From the NCBI GenBank assembly GCA_027483665.1, contig JAIXUC010000039.1, positions 1-64,000 on the forward strand: a stretch of 64,000 nucleotides of DNA, read 5' to 3'. Shown here piece after piece: positions 8,037 to 16,312 of this stretch. The notes below the pieces were generated by a model. The model was not told the DNA's origin and did no database searches. It worked only from the letters and a program-made list of their open reading frames with translations. Positions within the stretch are counted from its first letter, which is position 1. Each line of letters opens with the position of its first letter. Position numbers and translations under genes: made by a program. Source of the stretch: Comamonadaceae bacterium (lineage in GTDB: Bacteria; Pseudomonadota; Gammaproteobacteria; Burkholderiales; Burkholderiaceae_C).

Positions 8037-10064
8037 ATGAATGCCAGCGATACGCAGCCTCGGCTGATCCGCGCAAGCGCAGAGCCTGCGTTGCAAGGCC
8101 TGCTGACTGCGGTCGACGCCAAAGCCCCACTGGCGCAGCGGCACCTTTGGCTGATTCAGTTCCTCATTTGGCTGCGTGGCGAGGGCCTCTCAGTCGCCGA
8201 TGTACTGCGCCGTCTCAGTTCGCTGGCCGATGCGCTGGAGAGTCAGCCGCAGCAGCGTGATGCGCTTGGTGCTTGGTGGTTGGAGTTGCAGCGCGAGGTG
8301 GACGTTCGTACCTTGCTGGCAGAACATGGTTTCTCGCAGCACTCTGCTTTTTTGAGTGCCTTTTCTGAGCGGCTTCGCCGCAAGTTGCTGCCTGCAACCC
8401 CCGAGACGCGCGACCCGGTCGAGCTCTTCATGCTGGCGCTGAACAAGCCCTTTGACGCGCAATGGCTGGCTGCCATCGATGCGCCGCTGGCCCAGAGGCT
8501 GCTGGCGCTGCTTCGACCAGCGCTCCAGATGCCCGGTGCTTGGCGCACACCTTATGTAGACGCCATCACTTTTTGCATCAGCCAAGTTCGTGCAGTCGGC
8601 TTTACCTCCGAGGTGCGAATGCGCATGCCAGAACCAGGCGCTGGAGCCCAGCCCTTTCACGCACTCGATCTGGACTTCGACGCCGTTCGCGCTGCATTGG
8701 AGGCAAGTCCGTCTGCGACCCAGGCAGCAACGCTGGCCGATGCAGTTGCCGCTTTTCGTGCGCGATTGGAGGCCTGTCGCGCGGCGGCGAGCAGCGTCTA
8801 CGCCGGTTTGGCAGACCAAGGCATTTCGGTGGGCTTGGTGTTTCGGCTGCGTGAGCTGCGCGAACGGCTGTTGCGCATCCGCGAATTGCTGGACATCGCA
8901 TTGAGCGACAACCCTGCTCATCCCACCTCACGCCTGATGGCGCGCTTTGTCAACGTGTCAGCAGAACAAACCAGCGTGCGCAGCCTGATCCGGAGAAATT
9001 CCTCTCTGCTGGCGGCCAAGATGGCAGAGCGCCATGCCGAGACCGGTGAACACTACATCACCCGTAACCGCAGCGAGTACCGCGACATGCTGGCGCGCGC
9101 TGCAGGTGGTGGCGCCTTCATGTCGCTGACCACAGCAGCGAAGTTCGCCATAGGCGCTTTGGGCTTCGGCGCTTTTTGGACGGGTCTGTTTTCTGGAGCC
9201 AACTACGCGCTGACCTTCATGGCGATTCAACTGCTGCATTGGACGGTAGCCACCAAACAACCGGCCATGACCGCGCCCACGCTGGCAGCGCGCCTGAAAG
9301 ACGCAAACACAGACGCCGGTTTGGCCAGCTTCGTCGACGAGGTGACGCACTTGGTGCGCTCACAAGTGGCGGCAGTCCTGGGTAATTTGGCGCTGGTGGT
9401 GCCCTGCGTGTTGCTGCTCAGTGGCCTTTGCCTGCTGCTGCTGGGGCGGCCCATGATCAACAACGACAGCGCGAACCACGTGCTGGGCTCGCTGACGCTG
9501 CTGGGCCCGACCGCGCTGTACGCAGCGTTCACAGGTGTGCTGCTGTTTTCGTCCAGCATGGTGGCGGGTTGGGCCGAGAATTGGTTTGTGCTGCATCGCC
9601 TGGACTCGGCTATTCGTTACAACCCGCGCGTCACACGCACATTGGGCGCGGCGCGCGCGGACCGATGGGCAAGCTTCTTGCGCGACAACATCTCTGGTTT
9701 TGCTGGAAACATCTCGCTGGGATTGATGCTGGGCCTCCTTCCAGCTTTCGCGTTGTTCTTTGGCTTGGCGCTGGAGGTGCGCCATGTCACGCTGTCTACC
9801 GGCCAAGTAGCGGCCGCCGCGGGCAGCTTGGGTTGGGCGGCATGGGCCCTGCCCGCACTGTGGTGGTGTGTGGCTGGCGTCTTGGTAACAGGTGTGCTCA
9901 ACGTTAGCGTGAGCTTTTACTTCGCGTTCCGGCTTGCCCTAGCCGCCAACAGCGTGACCGGTGTGGACCGCACGCGCATCCATGCAGCCATCGCACAGCG
10001 CTGGCGCGAACAGCCGGGCAGCTTCTTTCGCCCCGTCAAAGAAGGGCCCTTGGCTTCGGGTTAA
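8037..10064 (+). CDS. Gcr-family 'site-specific recombinase' membrane protein
   Basis: A 675-residue protein resembling the betaproteobacterial family annotated as site-specific recombinase Gcr (PF10136 type). The first half is soluble and helical. From about residue 350 there are several hydrophobic stretches, including FAIGALGFGAFWTGLFSGAN, LALVVPCVLLLSGLCLLLLG, ISLGLMLGLLPAFALFFGLA and a late AAWALPALWWCVAGVLV segment, which indicate a multi-pass inner-membrane protein. I see no tyrosine- or serine-recombinase catalytic motif, so the family name is probably misleading and the function is unknown. It may be co-transcribed with apaG. Confidence 0.8.
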   Translation: MNASDTQPRLIRASAEPALQGLLTAVDAKAPLAQRHLWLIQFLIWLRGEGLSVADVLRRLSSLADALESQPQQRDALGAWWLELQREVDVRTLLAEHGFSQHSAFLSAFSERLRRKLLPATPETRDPVELFMLALNKPFDAQWLAAIDAPLAQRLLALLRPALQMPGAWRTPYVDAITFCISQVRAVGFTSEVRMRMPEPGAGAQPFHALDLDFDAVRAALEASPSATQAATLADAVAAFRARLEACRAAASSVYAGLADQGISVGLVFRLRELRERLLRIRELLDIALSDNPAHPTSRLMARFVNVSAEQTSVRSLIRRNSSLLAAKMAERHAETGEHYITRNRSEYRDMLARAAGGGAFMSLTTAAKFAIGALGFGAFWTGLFSGANYALTFMAIQLLHWTVATKQPAMTAPTLAARLKDANTDAGLASFVDEVTHLVRSQVAAVLGNLALVVPCVLLLSGLCLLLLGRPMINNDSANHVLGSLTLLGPTALYAAFTGVLLFSSSMVAGWAENWFVLHRLDSAIRYNPRVTRTLGAARADRWASFLRDNISGFAGNISLGLMLGLLPAFALFFGLALEVRHVTLSTGQVAAAAGSLGWAAWALPALWWCVAGVLVTGVLNVSVSFYFAFRLALAANSVTGVDRTRIHAAIAQRWREQPGSFFRPVKEGPLASG

Positions 10065-10327
10065 GCTTTCGCAGCCCTCGAGCGAAGGTCGCGCCATGCG
10101 ACGTTTGCGTTGGGCTCGGACCCTGCGGCCCCAGCGCTTCGCGCCACGTTGGCCTCGGCTTTCGCGGCAGCCGATGAACCCCACACCGGAGGCGAATGGA
10201 TGGAATTCCTCAAAGGTCGTTGGCCCCTTGGGTACAAGCGACGGCGGCAAGCTGTTGTTTTTGATGGCTTTGCGCTTGGCTGTGGCTTTGTTTGAAGCAG
10301 TCAGCCTGCTGACCATCAGTGAAGGCC

Positions 10328-11293
10328 ATGAACGAGTTTGAACTCATCGCCCGCTACTTCCGCCCGTCGCTCAAGCGCGCGGTGCTGGGCGGCGGCGACG
10401 ACTGCGCGTTGTGGCAACCCAGCCCAGGCCAACAGTGGGCCATTTCCAGCGACATGCTGGTGGAAGGGCGACACTTTCTGCCCTCGGTCAGCCCTTACTT
10501 GCTGGGGCACAAGGCCTTGGCCGTGAACCTGAGCGACTTGGCCGCTTGCGGCGCGCAACCGCTGGCATTCACCTTGGCACTGGCCCTGCCCAGCATCGAC
10601 GAAGGCTGGTTGCAGGCTTTTTCCGGTGGCCTGCTGGCGCTGGCCGATGTACACGGTTGCGAGTTGATCGGCGGCGACACCACGCGCGGCCCTTTGAACA
10701 TTTGCATCACCGTGTTTGGTGAAGTGCCGCCGGGTCAAGCGCTGCTGCGCAGCGGGGCGAAGGTCCAAGACCAAGTGTGGGTGAGCGGTGCCTTGGGCGG
10801 GGCACGCGCAGGCTTGGAAGCCTTGCTGGGACGACTCCACCTCTCTGAGCAACACCTGCAAGCCGCACGCCATCGGCTGGAAGCGCCGCAGCCGCGCGTG
10901 GCTCTGGGCTTGGCCCTGCGCGGCTTGGCCAGCGCCGCGGCTGATTTGAGCGATGGCCTGCTGGGCGACCTGGGGCACATCTTGGCTGCCTCGGGCGTGG
11001 GTGCTCGTTTGGACGCCGATGCCTTGTTGCAAGCGGCACACCCGGTGTTGCAGGCTGTGGGCAGCACACAAGCCTTGAACTGGTGCCTGTGCGGCGGTGA
11101 CGATTACGAGCTGGTTTTCACCGCGCCACCGCAACAGCATCAGGCCGTTCTTGACGCGGCAGCACGGGTCGGCGTGCCCGTGACCTGCATTGGCGAGATC
11201 GTGCCGGGCTCGGGCTTACAAGTGCAACATGCCAACGGCCAGGCCCATTCCTTGGACGGCCTGCGCGCCTTCGATCACTTTGCAACGCCATGA
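10328..11293 (+). CDS. thiL: Thiamine-monophosphate kinase
   Basis: Phosphorylates thiamine monophosphate to the active cofactor thiamine pyrophosphate using ATP. The 321-residue protein starts MNEFELIARYF, then shows the AIR-synthase-type GGGDDCAL, ISSDMLVEGRHF, NLSDLAACGAQP, LIGGDTTRGP and a C-terminal CGGDDYELVFT. A GTG three codons upstream is an alternative start; the ATG matches the family N-terminus. The stop overlaps the pgpA ATG (ATGA). No TPP riboswitch was recognised upstream. Confidence 0.95.
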   Translation: MNEFELIARYFRPSLKRAVLGGGDDCALWQPSPGQQWAISSDMLVEGRHFLPSVSPYLLGHKALAVNLSDLAACGAQPLAFTLALALPSIDEGWLQAFSGGLLALADVHGCELIGGDTTRGPLNICITVFGEVPPGQALLRSGAKVQDQVWVSGALGGARAGLEALLGRLHLSEQHLQAARHRLEAPQPRVALGLALRGLASAAADLSDGLLGDLGHILAASGVGARLDADALLQAAHPVLQAVGSTQALNWCLCGGDDYELVFTAPPQQHQAVLDAAARVGVPVTCIGEIVPGSGLQVQHANGQAHSLDGLRAFDHFATP

Positions 11294-11877
11294 ATGCACC
11301 CAGCGACGAATTTTCAGCGGCGGTCATCGACGCGCCCACACCAGCCGGCGCATCCAAGGCTGCCACCGCAGCTGCGCCCCAGCGGCCCACGGCGCGCTTC
11401 ATGTGGTCGCACCCGGCGCATTCCATTGCCTTGGGTTTTGGCTCGGGCCTGAGCCCGGTAGCTCCGGGTACCGCGGGCACTTTGTGGGCTTGGGTCGCTT
11501 TCGTCGTGTTCGACCGCTGGTTGGGTGACGCCGGCTGGGGCCTGTTGATTGCAGCCTCCGCGCTGGTGGGTTGGTGGGCTTGCACCGTGACCAGCCGCAA
11601 CCTCGGCACCGCTGACAGCGGCCACATCGTGTGGGACGAGGTGGTGGCCTTTTGGCTCATCTTGTGGTTGTGGACGCCCGCTGGCCTGGCCGCCCAAGCG
11701 CTGGCCTTTGCGCTGTTTCGTTTCTTCGATGCGGCCAAGCCCGGCCCTGTGGCTTGGGCTGATCAAGCCTTCAAAGGCTTCGGCGCGCGCGGTGGCTTTG
11801 GCGTGATGGCCGATGACGTGGTGGCCGCCTTTTGTACCTTGCTGACGTTGGCGCTGCTGCAGCGCTGGTGGGCCTGA
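11290..11877 (+). CDS. pgpA: Phosphatidylglycerophosphatase A
   Basis: Inner-membrane enzyme that dephosphorylates phosphatidylglycerol phosphate to phosphatidylglycerol. The core begins near residue 50 with IALGFGSGLSPVAPGTAGTL, followed by IVWDEVVAFW, the DxxxPGPV-type FFDAAKPGPVAWAD and GFGVMADDVVA, all conserved in PgpA. Several transmembrane stretches are visible. About 35 alanine- and proline-rich residues precede the core (195 residues in total). Translation is coupled to thiL, a common neighbour pair in proteobacteria. Confidence 0.95.
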   Translation: MNAPSDEFSAAVIDAPTPAGASKAATAAAPQRPTARFMWSHPAHSIALGFGSGLSPVAPGTAGTLWAWVAFVVFDRWLGDAGWGLLIAASALVGWWACTVTSRNLGTADSGHIVWDEVVAFWLILWLWTPAGLAAQALAFALFRFFDAAKPGPVAWADQAFKGFGARGGFGVMADDVVAAFCTLLTLALLQRWWA

Positions 11878-11881
11878 TGCG

Positions 11882-12424
11882 ATGACCCCGAGCGCAGCAC
11901 CTGAAATGAGCAAGCGGGCGGCATCGGACACCACGCATCCAGCAGTGCATACGGCCGACTTGGTGGAAGCAGTGGCCCACCGCCTGCAGCAACAAGGCCT
12001 GTGGATGGCCACCGCCGAGAGCTGCACCGGGGGCCTGATCGCCGCCGCTTGCACCGAGCGTGCGGGCTCTAGTGGGTGGTTTGAACGCGGCTTTGTGACC
12101 TATTCCAACGCGGCGAAGGTCGACTTGTTGGGTGTCAGCGCCGAGCTGCTGCAAACGCATGGTGCCGTCAGCGAGCCGGTGGCGCAGGCCATGGCGCTGG
12201 GCGCGCTAAGTCAATCGAAAGCGCAGTGGAGCGTGGCGGTGACGGGCATCGCTGGCCCTGGCGGCGGCAGCGCCGACAAACCCGTGGGTTTGGTCTGGCT
12301 GGCCTGGGCTGGGCCCAATGGTTGCAGTTGTGAGCAGGCGCACTTCAGCGGGGACCGCGCCGCCGTGCGCAGCGCCACCGTGAAGCTGGCACTCGCGGGC
12401 TTGCTGGCACGCTTACCCGGTTGA
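11882..12424 (+). CDS. pncC: Nicotinamide-nucleotide amidohydrolase (CinA C-terminal domain family)
   Basis: Deamidates nicotinamide mononucleotide to nicotinate mononucleotide in pyridine nucleotide salvage. The 180-residue protein is only the C-terminal CinA domain: TAESCTGGLIA with the probable catalytic Ser47, GWFERGFVTYSNAAKVDLLGV, and VAVTGIAGPGGGSADKPVGLVW. It begins 4 bases after the pgpA stop, forming a thiL-pgpA-pncC operon. About 25 residues before the conserved core are poorly conserved, and a start at the internal Met9 is possible. Confidence 0.93.
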   Translation: MTPSAAPEMSKRAASDTTHPAVHTADLVEAVAHRLQQQGLWMATAESCTGGLIAAACTERAGSSGWFERGFVTYSNAAKVDLLGVSAELLQTHGAVSEPVAQAMALGALSQSKAQWSVAVTGIAGPGGGSADKPVGLVWLAWAGPNGCSCEQAHFSGDRAAVRSATVKLALAGLLARLPG

Positions 12425-12456
12425 GCACCACGGCCCGTGGCGCTGCACGCAGCCCC

Positions 12457-12480
12457 AGCCTCAGCCTCAGCCTCAGCCTC
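12457..12480. repeat. Hexanucleotide tandem repeat (AGCCTC)x4
   Basis: Four perfect copies of AGCCTC lie in the 93-base gap between the convergent ends of pncC and the nitroreductase-like gene. It lies outside coding sequence as annotated. Copy number could vary by slippage, but no gene expression is obviously tied to it. Confidence 0.8.
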
Positions 12481-12517
12481 AAGTGCGCCTCAGTGAAGCC
12501 CGCCCGCCGCCCTCGTT

Positions 12518-13720
12518 TCAGGCCAGCAAGGCGGCCAGTCCCCGGCGCGGCGATGGGCCTATGGCCGGTCCTTGTCCAAGCCTGGCCCACATCTGCACCA
12601 CTTCGCCTTCCCGCGCGCCCATCAAGGCGTGCGCCTGACGGTAAGGCTCGGCCTGTTGCGGATATTCCTGCAAGGCTTGTGACAGGGGGTGCATGTGCAA
12701 GCCCTGCGCTGTGGCCGCCAGTTGAGCGCGCACATATGCACGACCGGCTGCGATCTGGGCACCGCGTCCGGCGGCTTGCGACACCAGCCAAAGGAAGGCC
12801 GGTGTGGCCGCTATCAGTTCATCGAAATCAGCCAATTGGCGGGCCACCACCGAACCATCGGGCGCGGGCGGCTTGCTGCGGTCCAGCAAACCCACCGCAT
12901 TGATCACGCGCAGCATCGGCTGGTTGATCGACAAACCATCGCGGTGCTGAGCAATTTCGCGGGGACCCACGCGCAGCCAGCGGGTGGACTCCATCACCGC
13001 GGCAGGCGTCACCATCTCGATGCGCCAAGCTTCGCGCGCCAAGGCGCGGTGGGCCGGCAGCGATGCAGGCTGCGTCACCACGCCGCCGCGCATGCCGGGT
13101 GCGTTCAACTCCGCCAAGATGGCTCGAATGGCTTCAGCACCGGGGGCTTGCGGCGCATAAGGCAGCCGGTTGGTGTGGCGGCGCAGCACCTGCGCAAACA
13201 GCGGGTCGGGGCTGATGCCAGCTTGGGGGTGCAGCCGCACGTGCGCCACGGGCCGCGTGTCGATGCGTTGCGCATCAAACTCACCTTGCGGAAACCAAGT
13301 GACTTCGGCGCGCTGGCCACGGGCAGCGGCGGCCATCACCAACAGCTCGATGAAGCCACCGTGGCTCATCATGATCTGGCGCGACTGCGGATCGGTCTCG
13401 GGCAGCAGCCGCTGCAGGTCGCAGCGCAAGGTGATGGCGGCTGGCTCGCTCAAGTCAGCAATCCAGGACTGCAGGTTGTGCGAATGCGGCGCGAGCAAGG
13501 CGTAGGACAAGGCCCAACGGCGCGGGTCGGCCTCATCCGCGCTAGGGCCGTTCCAGGCTTGCACCGCCTCGGGCGGAATACCCGCTCCCAACGTGAAGGC
13601 CGCGACGCCAGCAGCCGATGCAGCCAGTACCACGCCACCGCCGGCGATGCGCAGAAATGCCCTGCGGCTGGGTGCCTGCGTGTTGGGCGCGGGCGTTGAG
13701 GTCTGAGGTAGAGAAGGCAT
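12518..13720 (-). CDS. Tat-exported nitroreductase-like (Acg-type) protein
   Basis: A 400-residue protein with a twin-arginine signal, SRRAFLRIAGGG (Arg19-Arg20), followed by a hydrophobic segment ending near residue 44, so it is probably exported folded with a cofactor. The mature part resembles the Acg-type nitroreductase family: an early ALLAPHSHNLQSW stretch (the FMN-site-like SxHNxQPW), RLLPETDPQSRQIMMSHG, and a duplicated alpha/beta layout. The physiological substrate is unknown. It is divergent from a LysR regulator that may control it. The start at MPSLPQTS has an AGG ribosome site and places the Tat motif correctly. Confidence 0.75.
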   Translation of the reverse strand: MPSLPQTSTPAPNTQAPSRRAFLRIAGGGVVLAASAAGVAAFTLGAGIPPEAVQAWNGPSADEADPRRWALSYALLAPHSHNLQSWIADLSEPAAITLRCDLQRLLPETDPQSRQIMMSHGGFIELLVMAAAARGQRAEVTWFPQGEFDAQRIDTRPVAHVRLHPQAGISPDPLFAQVLRRHTNRLPYAPQAPGAEAIRAILAELNAPGMRGGVVTQPASLPAHRALAREAWRIEMVTPAAVMESTRWLRVGPREIAQHRDGLSINQPMLRVINAVGLLDRSKPPAPDGSVVARQLADFDELIAATPAFLWLVSQAAGRGAQIAAGRAYVRAQLAATAQGLHMHPLSQALQEYPQQAEPYRQAHALMGAREGEVVQMWARLGQGPAIGPSPRRGLAALLA

Positions 13721-13788
13721 GAGAAACCTCGCTGGATCAGTGATGGGGCTGATTGTTCGGGACGCAGACCCGCTCCACAATCCACAGA

Positions 13789-13817
13789 GATTCATATCTG
13801 AATTTCAAATCTGAATC
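13789..13817. promoter_or_regulatory. Imperfect 29-bp palindrome, candidate LysR operator
   Basis: Between the divergent nitroreductase-like and LysR genes lies a palindrome with outer arms GATTCA/TGAATC and inner TGAA/TTCA around a central T. Read as direct repeats, TCATATCTGAAT and TCAAATCTGAAT recur 14 bases apart. The AT-rich dyad in an otherwise GC-rich region, 42 bases before the LysR start, fits an autoregulatory site. Confidence 0.5.
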
Positions 13818-13858
13818 AATTTCATGCATGCTTTGACCACCAGACAGCTGCCGCCTCG

Positions 13859-14749
13859 ATGACAAACTCCACCTTCGACTGGACCTTGGTTCGCTCTTTT
13901 CTTGCCGCTCTGGAGCACGGCAGCCTGCTCGCAGCAGCACGCACGGTGGGCATCAGCCAGCCCACTTTGGGGCGGCACATCGCCGAGCTGGAAAAGCAGT
14001 GGGGCGTTGCATTGTTTGAACGCACGGGACGCGGGCTCGTGCCCACACAAGCGGCGCTGCGCTTGGCCGATGCGGCCAAGGTGATGCAAGGCGGCGCAGA
14101 ACAGCTGCTGCGCGACCTGGCCGGGCAATCCAAAGACTCAGGCGGCACGGTGCGCCTGAGTGCCAGCCAGCCTGTGGCCTGCGTGCTGCTGCCGCCTATC
14201 TTGGCTCGCATGCGTGCGGCTTTGCCAGACATCCAGGTGGAGCTGATCTCCAGCAACGCCGTGAGCAATTTGCTGCGGCGCGAGGCCGACATCGCGGTGC
14301 GCATGGTGCAGCCCGACCAGGGCAGCCTGATCGCCAAACGCATCGGGCGCGCGTACATCGGCGCTTACGCCCACAGCAGCTACCTGACGCGCCGTGGGGT
14401 TCCCCGCGATCTCATGGAGTTGCTGCAGCACGACATGGTCGGTGCCGACCGCGGGCTGGACATCATCCGAGGTTTTGGGGCTTCCGGCATCCCGCTCAAA
14501 CCTTCACATTTCGCTTTTCGGACCGACGATCTCAACGCTTATTGGGAAGGCGTGCGTGCTGGTCTGGGCGTGGGTTTTGTGGCCGACTATGTGGCGCGGC
14601 AAGACCCTCAGGTTCAGCGCGTGCTGCCCGAACTGGCCATCGACCCCTTGAACATATGGCTGGTGGTGCACCGCGAAATTCGCCACAGCAAGCGCATCCG
14701 CGCGGTGTACGATTTCTTGGCTCAGACATTGCCTGCCGCGCTTCGATAA
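13859..14749 (+). CDS. LysR-family transcriptional regulator
   Basis: A 296-residue LTTR. The N-terminal winged helix-turn-helix spans about residues 7-65 (FLAALEHGSLLAAARTVGIS, QPTLGRHIAELEKQWGVALF). A periplasmic-binding-like effector domain follows, with GTVRLSASQPVACVLLPPIL, EADIAVRMVQPDQGSLIAKR and GLGVGFVADYVA. It is divergent from the Tat nitroreductase-like gene and 14 bases upstream of the NTF2-like gene, so it may regulate either side. The effector is unknown. Confidence 0.9.
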   Translation: MTNSTFDWTLVRSFLAALEHGSLLAAARTVGISQPTLGRHIAELEKQWGVALFERTGRGLVPTQAALRLADAAKVMQGGAEQLLRDLAGQSKDSGGTVRLSASQPVACVLLPPILARMRAALPDIQVELISSNAVSNLLRREADIAVRMVQPDQGSLIAKRIGRAYIGAYAHSSYLTRRGVPRDLMELLQHDMVGADRGLDIIRGFGASGIPLKPSHFAFRTDDLNAYWEGVRAGLGVGFVADYVARQDPQVQRVLPELAIDPLNIWLVVHREIRHSKRIRAVYDFLAQTLPAALR

Positions 14750-14763
14750 GCCCCGCGCCCCTC

Positions 14764-15360
14764 ATGAACCAAGCCCCAACCAACAGCCGCTCAAATGCCC
14801 GGGATGGGTCGCCGGACGCACCTTCCAACAACCAGGCTATTCAGACCATCCGGCGCTTCTACGACGCTTTCGCTCAGCTGGACGCGGCGGGCATGGCACT
14901 CTGCTATGCGGACTCGGTGGTTTTTAGGGACGAAGCCTTTTCCCTCAAGGGCAAGCGCGAAACCATGGCCATGTGGGACATGCTGCTATCGGCAACGCGC
15001 GCGCACGGCCTGGATGCTTGGGCGTTGACTTGCAGCGGCATCACCGCGCAAGGCCAAGAAGGCGCAGCCCTTTGGGAGGCGCGCTACCGTTTCACGCGCA
15101 CGCGGCGCTTGGTGCATAACCGAATCGAAGCTCATTTCGTGTTCGACGAACAAGGCCTCATCTGCCAACACCGTGACCACTTCAACTTTTGGGCTTGGTC
15201 GCGCCAAGCTTTGGGCACACCGGGCTGGCTCTTGGGCTGGACGCCTTGGCTCAGACGCCAAGTGGCCGAGCAGGCGCGGGCCCAACTGGACCGTCATTTG
15301 AAGTCGCTCGCTGGCACTCAAACGGCACCGCGTCTGCCCCCTCATCGGTCCGCGCCATGA
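14764..15360 (+). CDS. NTF2/SnoaL-like fold protein
   Basis: A 198-residue protein with the cone-shaped NTF2-like pattern: QTIRRFYDAFAQLDAAGMALCYADSVVFRDEAF, then ARYRFTRTRRLVHNRIEAHFVF and a C-terminal HRDHFNFWAWSRQALG. Such proteins are small-molecule isomerases, hydrolases or binding partners; the substrate here is unknown. Its stop overlaps the next gene's start (ATGA), implying coupled translation with the dehalogenase-like hydrolase. The last 20 residues look unstructured. Confidence 0.75.
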   Translation: MNQAPTNSRSNARDGSPDAPSNNQAIQTIRRFYDAFAQLDAAGMALCYADSVVFRDEAFSLKGKRETMAMWDMLLSATRAHGLDAWALTCSGITAQGQEGAALWEARYRFTRTRRLVHNRIEAHFVFDEQGLICQHRDHFNFWAWSRQALGTPGWLLGWTPWLRRQVAEQARAQLDRHLKSLAGTQTAPRLPPHRSAP

Positions 15361-16271
15361 GCGTTTGGTTTGATGCCTTCGCCCAACACCAGGCGCCCAT
15401 GCCGGGCGGCGTGTTGAGTTGGCGCGAGGGTGGGCCACAGGGCGCGCCCGTGTTGGTGTTGCTGCACGGATTTCCGCAAACACACGCCATGTGGCACCGC
15501 GTAGCACAGCAGTTGGTGGGCAGCTACCGCTTGTTTTTGCCCGATTTGCCAGGCTACGGCGACAGCCGTTTGCAAGCACCGACATCGGCCAGCACCCACC
15601 CATCGAGCAAAAGAGCCATGGCACAAGCGGTGGTGGACCTGCTGGAGCAACGCGGCGTGACGCGTTTTCACCTGTGCGGGCACGACCGCGGCGGGCGTGT
15701 GGCCCACCGGCTGGCACTCGACCACCCGCAACGGGTGCTGAGCCTGACCGTCATCGACATCGCGCCGACGCTGGACATGTACGAGGGCCGCACACTGAAA
15801 GCTCCGTACATGGAGTTCGCCCGCGCCTACTACCACTGGTTCCACTTGATCCAACCCGAGCCACTGCCCGAACAGCACATTGCCAGCAACCCCATCGCCT
15901 ACCTGCACACCAAACTCGGGGGCTGGGGAACCAAAGGCTTGGCACACCTGGAGGCCCGGGCGCTGGTCGAGTACGAACGTTGTTGGCGCGCGCCCGAGGT
16001 GGTGCACGCGGCCTGCGAGGACTACCGCGCCAGCGCTGGCATTGACCTTGAGCACGACAGACGGTCTCGCGCCGAGGGCCACCGCGTGGTTTGCCCGTTG
16101 CAAGTGATGTGGGGTGAACAAGGCGTGGTACACCGTTTGTTCGACGCGCCTGCGCTTTGGCAGGCGCAGGCGAGCGGCCCCCTGACCCAGCGGCTCATGC
16201 CTGCCGGCCACTACATACCGGAAGAACTGCCGCAGGCCACTGCCGAAGCCCTGCGCGAATTCGTCGGCTAA
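15357..16271 (+). CDS. Alpha/beta hydrolase, fluoroacetate (haloacetate) dehalogenase-like
   Basis: A 304-residue alpha/beta hydrolase. Family knowledge: haloacetate dehalogenases H-1 hydrolyse the carbon-halogen bond through an Asp nucleophile flanked by two arginines. Seen here: HDRGGR with Asp110, Arg111 and Arg114; Asp134 in VIDIAP; a His160-Trp161 pair in YYHWFHL, equivalent to the fluoride-binding His-Trp; Tyr206 in VEYERCW; CEDYRASAGIDLEHD; and the terminal catalytic His285 in MPAGHYIPEE. The oxyanion HGFP is at 37-40. This is close to the whole active-site set, so dehalogenase is a specific prediction, although some homologues are epoxide hydrolases. It is coupled to the NTF2-like gene. 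Confidence 0.8.
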   Translation: MSVWFDAFAQHQAPMPGGVLSWREGGPQGAPVLVLLHGFPQTHAMWHRVAQQLVGSYRLFLPDLPGYGDSRLQAPTSASTHPSSKRAMAQAVVDLLEQRGVTRFHLCGHDRGGRVAHRLALDHPQRVLSLTVIDIAPTLDMYEGRTLKAPYMEFARAYYHWFHLIQPEPLPEQHIASNPIAYLHTKLGGWGTKGLAHLEARALVEYERCWRAPEVVHAACEDYRASAGIDLEHDRRSRAEGHRVVCPLQVMWGEQGVVHRLFDAPALWQAQASGPLTQRLMPAGHYIPEELPQATAEALREFVG

Positions 16272-16312
16272 GCCCACTTCAAGTCGCCCCACGCGCGCAC
16301 CAAGGAACACAC

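Noticed and set aside
8037-10064. Mobile element carrying a recombinase
   Set aside because: No integrase catalytic residues, no terminal repeats and housekeeping neighbours on both sides.
10065-10327. Possible TPP riboswitch before thiL
   Set aside because: The conserved CUGAGA core was not found and no extended pairing fits.
9961-10341. A 126-codon frame between the Gcr-family gene and thiL
   Set aside because: It starts inside the Gcr gene, has no ribosome site and an arginine/proline-rich composition typical of a GC-rich shadow frame.
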